From the NCBI GenBank assembly GCA_029288115.1, contig JARFPV010000511.1, forward strand, positions 1 to 5,501: a stretch of 5,501 bases of DNA, written 5' to 3'. Position numbers and translations under genes: made by a program. Source of the DNA: Akkermansiaceae bacterium. GTDB lineage: Bacteria; Verrucomicrobiota; Verrucomicrobiia; Verrucomicrobiales; Akkermansiaceae. Below the pieces are notes generated by a model. It searched no databases and had not been told where the DNA came from. It was given only the letters and a program-made list of their open reading frames with translations. Shown one piece after another: positions 1 through 5,501 of the stretch. Within the stretch, counting starts at the first letter, position 1. The number at the start of each line of letters is the position of its first letter.

Positions 1-1517
1 AAGGCAACGTCGAGTCGAGAAAGATGGCCATCTTTCAGATAATCCTGCAACTCGGTCTGATAAAGAAAATCCTCATTGTAGTTCTGATCGCCGAAGAATA
101 ACCAGCTATTGCCTTTGGATTCGGTTTCCGCACGCTCCTCGAGAAAAGCCCGGAATGGCGCGATCCCTGTCCCGGGGCCGACCATGATGACTGGCGTGTC
201 GCCGTTTTCAGGTAAGCGGAAATTTTTGTTCGGATGCACGTAAACTGAAACTTTTGAGCCATTTGGTGCATCATCAGCAAGAAATGTTGAAGCCACACCC
301 TTCCGTGACTTCCCATGCGTATTGTAACGTACTGCAGCCACCGTTAGGTGAACCTCTCCCGGGTGTGCCTTTGGGCTTGATGCGATCGAATACAACCGCG
401 GTGGCAGCTTACGCAAGATATCCACAAACTGCTGAGCGGTAACATTTTTTGAAGGATGGTCTTCCAGTAAATCGATGATCTGCCGACCTTCTGTCCACTC
501 TTTGAACTCGCTCTTTGCTGTGTCTTGAAGCAGGGATGCGAGCTTTTCCGAACCGGAAATTTGTTGCCATGAACTGACAACCTTGCGTGAAAGGCCCGTG
601 ATATCGAGCATCGAACTAAGCGCCTCATCTAACGTGGCTTGACCGACCGCCTTTATCTCAACACTTGCATCTGCAGCTAACCCTGTGGCGGTCAATATGG
701 AATCCACCACATCCTTGGCATTACGTGGCAATACCGCGAGCACATCACCTGGTTGGTATTCAAATCCAGATCCATCGAGAGAAAGCTCAATATGAATTGT
801 TTCTTTGTTAGAACGATCACCACTCAGCAGTTGATTATCGAGAATTTCGGCAGGAAACGGATTTTTGCGGTCGTAGACTTGTGCTGGTACAGGCTTATCA
901 GCAACTGGTTCTGCACTAGCTTCACCCAGAACATTCCACACACCTTTACTCCAATTCGCAAACGATTCGTCGTAGTCAACATCACAGTCAACACGCTCTG
1001 CGATACGTTTGCCGCCAAGTTTTTCAAGACGCGCATCGACGTCCTTGCCTGTCTGGCAGAATTGATCATAACTGGTATCTCCTAAAGCACAGACAGCAAA
1101 CTCAACACCATCGAGTGATACATCCGCTGACATCAGTTCTTTGTAAAATTCCTCAGCGGCCTCTGGAGGATCGCCTTCGCCCCAGGTGCTGACTACGACA
1201 AGCAATGTGCCTGCATCCTTGAGTTCAGCTACTTTGGTGTCTGCCATATTGGCAATCTTCGCTTTAAAGCCGCCTTTCTTCGCGGTTTTAAGCAAATTTG
1301 ATGCAAGTTCTTCGCAATTACCTGATTCCGTACCGTAGAGCACGGTGATGGATCGTTTTTCACCAGGTGCAGATGCTTCTCCACCTGAAATCCCTGCAAA
1401 ATAGCCGCTCAACCATGTCGCTTGTTCGGGCGTCAATGTGGCCGCAAGCTCTTGGGTTTTCAGTTTCTGCGCATCGTCGAGCGGCGTGTGTGTTGGTAAA
1501 TCAACCATTTTAATCAT
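1..1517 (-). CDS. cysJ: Sulfite reductase [NADPH] flavoprotein alpha subunit, 3' end cut off by window edge
   Basis: This diflavin reductase passes electrons from NADPH through FAD and FMN to the sulfite reductase hemoprotein (CysI) during assimilatory sulfate reduction in the cytoplasm. About 505 codons are visible, against roughly 600 in E. coli CysJ, so about 90 C-terminal residues are missing to the left; the frame is open to base 1. Counting from the ATG at 1517, an N-terminal segment with LTPEQATWLSGYF precedes the flavodoxin domain, with the FMN phosphate loop TESGN at 63-67, STWGEGDPPE at 110-119 and LGDTSYD at 145-151. The FAD domain has RLYSIASS at 374-381 and GVASTF after it; the NADPH domain has GPGTGIAPFRAF from 447. 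All match CysJ closely. Two in-frame ATGs compete, 1517 (MIKMVDL) and 1508 (MVDL); neither has a clear ribosome binding site, and an in-frame TAA lies at 1521-1523. No cysI is visible; it may lie downstream, off the left edge. Other diflavin reductases are less likely given the CysJ-like N-terminus. Confidence 0.95.
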   Translation of the reverse strand, partial: MIKMVDLPTHTPLDDAQKLKTQELAATLTPEQATWLSGYFAGISGGEASAPGEKRSITVLYGTESGNCEELASNLLKTAKKGGFKAKIANMADTKVAELKDAGTLLVVVSTWGEGDPPEAAEEFYKELMSADVSLDGVEFAVCALGDTSYDQFCQTGKDVDARLEKLGGKRIAERVDCDVDYDESFANWSKGVWNVLGEASAEPVADKPVPAQVYDRKNPFPAEILDNQLLSGDRSNKETIHIELSLDGSGFEYQPGDVLAVLPRNAKDVVDSILTATGLAADASVEIKAVGQATLDEALSSMLDITGLSRKVVSSWQQISGSEKLASLLQDTAKSEFKEWTEGRQIIDLLEDHPSKNVTAQQFVDILRKLPPRLYSIASSPKAHPGEVHLTVAAVRYNTHGKSRKGVASTFLADDAPNGSKVSVYVHPNKNFRLPENGDTPVIMVGPGTGIAPFRAFLEERAETESKGNSWLFFGDQNYNEDFLYQTELQDYLKDGHLSRLDVA

Positions 1518-1547
1518 TAGTTACTTTATAAACTTACTGCTTTCGGT

Positions 1548-1567
1548 GGGCACCATGCCCTATAGGG
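1548..1567. repeat. Two overlapping short inverted repeats upstream of cysJ
   Basis: GGGCA-cca-TGCCC (1548-1560) and the perfect palindrome CCCTATAGGG (1558-1567) share the CCC at 1558-1560, so only one of the two hairpins could form at a time. They lie 30-50 bp upstream of the cysJ start on its coding side, within the roughly 130-bp gap after mutL. This position fits an operator or a leader structure, but the arms are short (5 bp each) and chance is possible. No T-run follows on the minus strand, so this is not a convincing mutL terminator. I saw no good -35/-10 pair for cysJ nearby. Confidence 0.25.
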
Positions 1568-1650
1568 ATGACGAATCAAGGGAAAATGAGGCATAATTGT
1601 CATTTTTAACCACAAGAATTACCACAGTCCATGATGTGCTGCAGCGTGAA

Positions 1651-3423
1651 TCACTTCCCGAACTTACGATCCAGCTCGTTGAGAGAGATATGAATCAATG
1701 TCGGTCGACCGTCGGGTGTGCAGTATGGAAGGTCACAGGCGAACATGGATTCGAGAAGCTCCCTGGCGAGGTCGACACGGCACGGTTCATGGCGGCCTAC
1801 GCGCCGAGCCATACCTGCGGCAAATGCGTCGAAGGCTACTGCTTTGACCCGTCGAGTTCCCACCGTCTCATGGAGTTCATCCACCAGTTCGAGGAGAAAG
1901 GAATGAACATCGGTAATCTTGAGAAAGCTCGGGATGGAGCTGACCTGAACAGTCGTGCCGCCAAATGACTCGACCACCATTCCGGCTTCAGCAAAGTGTT
2001 CTGTATGGCGCAAGACCAGTTCGGCATCGAGTGCCTCAAGCTCGAGCAGCTCGGGCACTAGCAGACCTTGAGAATCCATGCCATCGGCCTGTGATGCCTG
2101 AAGAAGGTTTTCGTATACTACACGTTCGCGAGCAGCCACTGGATCTAATAAAACAACACCATCTTCTCCCTCCATCACGATATATCGGTCATGTAACGGG
2201 CCAATCAGTTCAAAAACGGGCCGTTTCAACATCGTCTCGCCGGACTTGTCGGATAGGGCATCTTGTTGTTCAACCCTTCGTGAAAATTGTTCCTGGGGTA
2301 TCGGAGTGGGGGCTGTGCTTGCAGTTTGTGCAGGTTGACGCTCGGGCAAGGCTTGCTTAGGGGGTACCTCAGGTGTGACGACCTGCGCAGAAGGTGCCTG
2401 TATTATGGACTGAGCCGCTACAGGCGATTCCACATCCCTTCGAAGTGCTTTTTCAACAGCATCAGCAATCAAATTACGAATCTCATGGGGTCGATGAAAT
2501 CGCACCTCCCGCTTGGCTGGATGCACATTTACATCCACAAGCGTAGGATCCATATCCAGCCAAAGCCACGCCGCCGGATGAGAGCCCTCGACAATCGCAC
2601 CTCGGAAACCATCACGAAGCGCACGGGAAATGGCAGCATCCTCGATAGGTCTTCCGTTCAAAAAAACAAATTGTTGTCGCCTTCCTTTACGAGCAAATTC
2701 TGCAGGCAAAAGGTATCCACGCACCTTCATCCCCTGCCCGCTTTGCGCCGGAATCTCAATCAATTTTGCTGCGGCATCGTTACCTGCTATCCCAGCAATC
2801 CTTACCCGCCAATCGTGTGTGCCAGGGAGATCGAACACACTGCGTCCATCCTTCACAAACGTAAATCGCACTTCCGGTGCGGCCAATGCGTGCAGCCTGA
2901 CCTGATGCTCAACATGGGCAGACTCCGTGGATTCAGCGCGCAGAAACTTCCTTCTAGCTGGGACATTGAAAAATATTTGTTTGGCCTCCACACACGTTCC
3001 TTCCGCCCCCCCGGCCTCACGCACTTCTTTAACGGAGCCCCCCATCACCTGAATCTCGGTCCCGGCAACGGATCCCCTTTCCCTAGTCAGCAGGCGAAAC
3101 TGAGACACACTCGCAATGCTCGGCACAGCTTCACCACGAAACCCCAAAGTCATGATCGATGCCAGTTGTTCACTCTTTGTTAGCTTGCTAGTGGCGTGCC
3201 GTTCCAAACTAAGGAGTGCATCATCCCTGCTCATACCACTGCCGTCGTCAGTGACTTTGACCATGGCAGTTCCTCCACGCTGAATTTCCACGGTCACGTG
3301 GGACGCACCGGCATCCAGGCTGTTTTCCACCAACTCCTTGACCACACTTGCCGGTCGTTCAACCACCTCACCCGCTGCCACCTGGCTGGCGAGGGTATCG
3401 TCGAGGATTTGGATGCGTGACAT
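1651..3423 (-). CDS. mutL: DNA mismatch repair protein MutL, complete (590 aa)
   Basis: MutL is the ATP-driven matchmaker that couples mismatch recognition by MutS to strand incision and removal. The N-terminal GHKL ATPase is canonical: AAGEVVERPASVVKELVENS with the catalytic Glu at 30 and the Mg-binding Asn at 34, DDGSGM at 59-64, ATSK at 77-80, GFRGEAVPSIASV from 94, FFNVPARRKFL at 151-161, and VDVNVHPAKREVRF at 296-309. A Pro/Gln/Ala-rich linker spans about 331-401, followed by the C-terminal dimerisation domain to 590. In that domain the metal-site motifs of endonuclease-type MutL are altered: DPVA (427-430) for DQHA, AFD (530-532) for ACR, CTPDGRP (568-574) for CPHGRP, and FGK at the end for FxR. 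Length is normal (E. coli 615). The ATG at 3423 giving MSRIQILDD fits family starts; an in-frame TTG at 3444 would add seven residues. It ends in TGA at 1651-1653, with cysJ following on the same strand after a gap of about 130 bp. Confidence 0.97.
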   Translation of the reverse strand: MSRIQILDDTLASQVAAGEVVERPASVVKELVENSLDAGASHVTVEIQRGGTAMVKVTDDGSGMSRDDALLSLERHATSKLTKSEQLASIMTLGFRGEAVPSIASVSQFRLLTRERGSVAGTEIQVMGGSVKEVREAGGAEGTCVEAKQIFFNVPARRKFLRAESTESAHVEHQVRLHALAAPEVRFTFVKDGRSVFDLPGTHDWRVRIAGIAGNDAAAKLIEIPAQSGQGMKVRGYLLPAEFARKGRRQQFVFLNGRPIEDAAISRALRDGFRGAIVEGSHPAAWLWLDMDPTLVDVNVHPAKREVRFHRPHEIRNLIADAVEKALRRDVESPVAAQSIIQAPSAQVVTPEVPPKQALPERQPAQTASTAPTPIPQEQFSRRVEQQDALSDKSGETMLKRPVFELIGPLHDRYIVMEGEDGVVLLDPVAARERVVYENLLQASQADGMDSQGLLVPELLELEALDAELVLRHTEHFAEAGMVVESFGGTTVQVSSIPSFLKITDVHSFLLELVDELHETVGTRRVKAVAFDAFAAGMARRVGRHEPCRVDLARELLESMFACDLPYCTPDGRPTLIHISLNELDRKFGK

Positions 3424-3468
3424 GACGGAAATTGGATCTTTCAAATAGACAATGATCTCGGCGGGTAG

Positions 3469-3498
3469 ATTCTAAGAGAATGCATGCGCATTAGCCAA
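3469..3498 (-). promoter_or_regulatory. Candidate sigma-70-type promoter for mutL
   Basis: Read on the minus strand, a -35-like TTGGCT (3493-3498, 4/6 to consensus) and a -10-like TAGAAT (3469-3474, 5/6) are separated by 18 bp. Transcription would start near 3462, giving a leader of about 40 nt before the mutL ATG at 3423. Two A-tracts on the minus strand upstream of the -35 (T-runs at 3505-3509 and 3522-3529 on the plus strand) are placed like UP-element sequence. The spacer contains an inverted repeat AATGC-atgc-GCATT (3479-3492), which could bind a dimeric regulator. This is consensus matching by eye only. Confidence 0.4.
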
Positions 3499-3539
3499 CA
3501 GTACTTTTTGTATCGGGGGACTTTTTTTTAATTGTCCAA

Positions 3540-3560
3540 TATCCATTATCCTCTATCCAT
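3540..3560 (+). repeat. Three tandem 7-bp units TATCCAT / TATCCTC / TATCCAT
   Basis: Units start at 3540, 3547 and 3554; the outer two are identical (and continue one base further as TATCCATT), the middle one differs at two bases. The array ends nine bases before the GTG at 3570. It could be a set of phased protein-binding sites, a slippage-prone array altering promoter or leader spacing, or chance. No convincing promoter for the rightward genes was found beside it; TTGTCC (3532-3537) with TATCCA (3554-3559) is a weak pair. Confidence 0.5.
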
Positions 3561-3569
3561 TCACTAACC

Positions 3570-4328
3570 GTGCCTAGAGATCCTCAACCCAGCTTTATGG
3601 AGCAACTTGCTTCCCGACGCCCACCATGGTTTTGGTGGTTGCTGGCACTCATCCTTGCAAGCTGTTTCTCCATTCTATGCTGGTCGCTATGTATCTCCAT
3701 TTTCAACAATCCGGAAGTGCCACGTAACTACGAGATTCTTCGAAAACTAGGCCGACTACCCGAGCATAGGGCATACACGTCGCAGACCGCACCAAAGCAC
3801 CCGACTGCCTCAGCAGCCGTTCTTCGGAAAAGCTATCTCGAGTTCAGCAATGATGAGCTTACAGTCGTCAACAATAGCCTGATGCATAGTTATCTGACCA
3901 ACTTTCGTGAGGCTACATTCTGCACCTATCTCCAGGGCACTTACAAGGTCACTGGCGCACGCAAACTCACAGAGGAAGATATTATCAGTGGAGGTTTTGC
4001 CGTGCAATTGCGATCAATGATCCAACCAGACGAGTACAGTGAACTGGCACCTTACCCTGTGATCGCCGAGATCATCTTTCCCACCCCCTATGCAGATTCC
4101 TACAAAGGTTTTCATGTGGGAGATATGCTAGAACTGGATATCACACCGCATTTTGCGTCATTGCTTCATATTGAAAAACTAGAGCAGGACGATGATGACA
4201 CGATCATCGTAATCACCGCAGTGAGCCTAGCGAGCAGGTTACGGCCGCCTCATGAGGGTCCCTTCGATCTTGTGCCGCCAAAAGAAGTAAAACTAGGAGC
4301 TACCTATCCACTATTCCCTCAACCTTAA
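3570..4328 (+). CDS. Conserved-looking membrane-anchored protein of unknown function (252 aa)
   Basis: I do not recognise this family. From the GTG at 3570 the protein has a short N-terminal tail ending in SRRPPW (15-20), then one strongly hydrophobic, Trp-rich segment at about 19-45 (WFWWLLALILA onward). The basic residues just before it predict an N-in orientation with the remaining ~205 residues outside the membrane. Residues 46-100 look loosely structured. From about 113 to 220 there is an alternating beta-rich stretch (TFCTYLQGTYKVTGARKL, then GGFAVQLRS, YPVIAEIIFPTP, GDMLELDI, TIIVITAVSL), which could be a small beta-barrel of the OB type; that is inference from pattern only. An acidic run EQDDDD lies at 205-210 and the C-terminus is Pro-rich. 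An in-frame ATG at 3597 (MEQLASRRPPW) is an alternative start; neither start has a clear ribosome binding site. The next gene begins six bases after its stop, so the two are probably cotranscribed. It diverges from mutL. Confidence 0.8.
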   Translation: MPRDPQPSFMEQLASRRPPWFWWLLALILASCFSILCWSLCISIFNNPEVPRNYEILRKLGRLPEHRAYTSQTAPKHPTASAAVLRKSYLEFSNDELTVVNNSLMHSYLTNFREATFCTYLQGTYKVTGARKLTEEDIISGGFAVQLRSMIQPDEYSELAPYPVIAEIIFPTPYADSYKGFHVGDMLELDITPHFASLLHIEKLEQDDDDTIIVITAVSLASRLRPPHEGPFDLVPPKEVKLGATYPLFPQP

Positions 4329-4334
4329 GAAAGG
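4329..4334 (+). promoter_or_regulatory. Purine-rich ribosome binding site abutting the start of the 4335 gene
   Basis: GAAAGG fills the six bases between the upstream TAA (4326-4328) and the ATG at 4335, leaving no spacer where 5-9 bases are usual. No better in-frame start follows within the signal segment, so the start is kept; translation is probably supported by ribosomes finishing the upstream gene. Confidence 0.4.
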
Positions 4335-5099
4335 ATGCGTATCATTCCTGTCATCGTGATTGTTAGCCTGCTCATTGCGACATCTCTCGTATGGAATTTT
4401 CAAGGGCAAAGTGTTTCGAAAAACAATGCGGATGTACCCGTTGTCTCGCCACTACATAAACCAGACCCAGCTCAATACGAGAAACTCAAAAAGCAACTCG
4501 CAGAAAAACGCACCTTACTGGCACGTCAGTATCAATCAGCCAGAACCTCTTCGAAAAAAGCGGATGTGCTTAAACAAGCACGCAATACACTCGAATCGTA
4601 TCTATTGAAAATGACCCACTGCTGGCGTGGCACCCCGTGGGACTTCAACGGGACGTGCAAAACACCAGGGTCGGGAAAAATCGCCTGTGGCTATTTCATC
4701 TCCACCGTGTTGCAAGATGCGGGAGTGAAGTGCGAACGTATCCGGCTCGCTCAACAACCTTCCCAACGTATTATCGCAAGTTTCCTAACACGCAAGGACA
4801 TGCACATCAGGGCTGGGCTATCCTACGATGATTTTCTGAAACAGGAAATCGCCCGTGGTCCAGGCTGGCGAATCGTCGGGCTGGATCGGCACGTCGGATT
4901 CCTCGTGGTCGAACCAGGAGGTAAAACTCGCTTCATCCACTCCAATCCCGGCACGCCACAAGTCGTCTTGGACGAAGCTCGTGAAGAATCTGCTTATCTA
5001 CGAAACTCGAACTACCGCGTCACGGGCAATATTTCCGCCAATCATGAGTTCCTCAAAGGCTGGCTGACGGGTAAGACTTGGAAAACCAAGACTCAGTAA
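4335..5099 (+). CDS. Putative membrane-anchored or secreted NlpC/P60-like cysteine hydrolase (254 aa)
   Basis: An N-terminal hydrophobic stretch (IIPVIVIVSLLIATSLVW, 3-20) is an uncleaved anchor or signal peptide; there is no lipobox. Residues 45-92 are Lys/Gln/Ala/Leu-rich and likely helical or coiled-coil. The C-terminal domain begins near 94 with HCWRGTPWDFNG, followed by GKIACGYFISTVLQDAG with Cys118 at the start of a helix, GLDRHVGFLVV with His186 leading a beta strand, and FIHSNPG with His202. This order (Cys at a helix start, then His before a strand, then a third polar residue) is that of NlpC/P60 and related papain-fold amidases that cut peptidoglycan peptides, although IACGYF replaces the usual DCSG. 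Assignment to that fold is inference; I do not recognise the exact family, and a transglutaminase-like or CHAP enzyme is possible. It is closely spaced behind the 3570 gene, whose product may be its membrane partner, and converges on eno across a terminator. Confidence 0.8.
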   Translation: MRIIPVIVIVSLLIATSLVWNFQGQSVSKNNADVPVVSPLHKPDPAQYEKLKKQLAEKRTLLARQYQSARTSSKKADVLKQARNTLESYLLKMTHCWRGTPWDFNGTCKTPGSGKIACGYFISTVLQDAGVKCERIRLAQQPSQRIIASFLTRKDMHIRAGLSYDDFLKQEIARGPGWRIVGLDRHVGFLVVEPGGKTRFIHSNPGTPQVVLDEAREESAYLRNSNYRVTGNISANHEFLKGWLTGKTWKTKTQ

Positions 5100-5106
5100 T
5101 CACCCC

Positions 5107-5142
5107 AAAAAGAAAAACCTCCACCCTACAAGAGGATGGAGG
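5107..5142 (-). terminator. Rho-independent terminator for eno, possibly acting on both strands
   Basis: The hairpin at 5118-5142 pairs CCTCCA with TGGAGG (6 bp), then has one C-A mismatch, three more pairs (CCT/AGG) and a 5-base loop. On the minus strand it is followed by TTTTTCTTTTT (5107-5117), a strong U-tract, placed 20 bp after the eno stop. In the plus direction the sequence after the stem is only modestly T-rich (GAATTTTG from 5150), so termination of the 4335 operon here is possible but weaker. Confidence 0.8.
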
Positions 5143-5161
5143 CTTGATTGAATTTTGTTCG

Positions 5162-5501
<340 letters not shown>

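Noticed and set aside
35..1085. Open frames at 35-316, 254-442, 344-628, 753-1085 and 824-1069
   Set aside because: All overlap the cysJ frame, which translates without interruption and carries every expected flavin and NADPH motif.
2287..3183. Long open frame (298 codons) on the plus strand opposite mutL
   Set aside because: It lies wholly antisense to a highly conserved mutL and its product is a Cys/Arg/His-rich sequence with no domain pattern. The same applies to the shorter plus-strand frames at 1597-1968, 1965-2360, 2630-2905 and 3196-3420.
3424..3444. TTG at 3444 as the mutL start
   Set aside because: It would add MKDPISV before the family-typical MSRIQILDD, and the ATG at 3423 needs no rare start codon. 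Neither has a clear Shine-Dalgarno, so it is not fully excluded.
3515..3537. The T8 run after GGGGGAC as a terminator
   Set aside because: No stem precedes the T-run; only a 4-bp GGAC/GTCC pair flanks it, and it lies in a divergent intergenic region where no transcript is expected to end.

Overview
This window looks like one end of a contig from a Gram-negative bacterium, probably metagenomic or draft-assembled. It holds parts of two conserved metabolic genes, a complete mismatch-repair gene and a two-gene cassette of unrecognised envelope proteins. The style of the two unrecognised proteins, the near absence of Shine-Dalgarno sequences and the moderate GC content suggest the Planctomycetota-Verrucomicrobiota group, most likely Verrucomicrobiota. 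That assignment is an impression and not a demonstrated result.

Layout. (1) The left edge to about 1517, minus strand, is the first ~505 codons of a CysJ-type sulfite reductase flavoprotein; its C-terminus lies beyond the left edge. (2) A gap of about 130 bp contains small overlapping inverted repeats. (3) 1651-3423, minus strand, is a complete mutL whose N-terminal ATPase is canonical but whose C-terminal metal-site motifs are altered. (4) 3424-3569 is a divergent intergenic region with a plausible mutL promoter and three tandem 7-bp units in front of the rightward gene. (5) 3570-4328 and 4335-5099, plus strand, are two tightly spaced genes: a single-pass membrane-anchored protein of unknown function and an N-terminally anchored or secreted protein with features of an NlpC/P60-like (papain-fold) cysteine hydrolase. 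(6) 5107-5142 holds a hairpin terminator between converging genes. (7) 5162-5486, minus strand, is the C-terminal end of enolase. (8) The last 15 bases, 5487-5501, match the Tn5/Nextera mosaic end, so they are very probably sequencing adapter and not genome.

Functionally, cysJ (sulfite reduction), mutL (mismatch repair) and eno (glycolysis) are unrelated housekeeping genes. The 3570/4335 pair is the only unit that looks like a co-working module: the downstream ATG follows the upstream stop by six bases and both products carry N-terminal hydrophobic segments, so a joint role at the cell envelope is the natural inference. I did not find a CRISPR array, tRNA, rRNA, insertion sequence or recognisable defence system.
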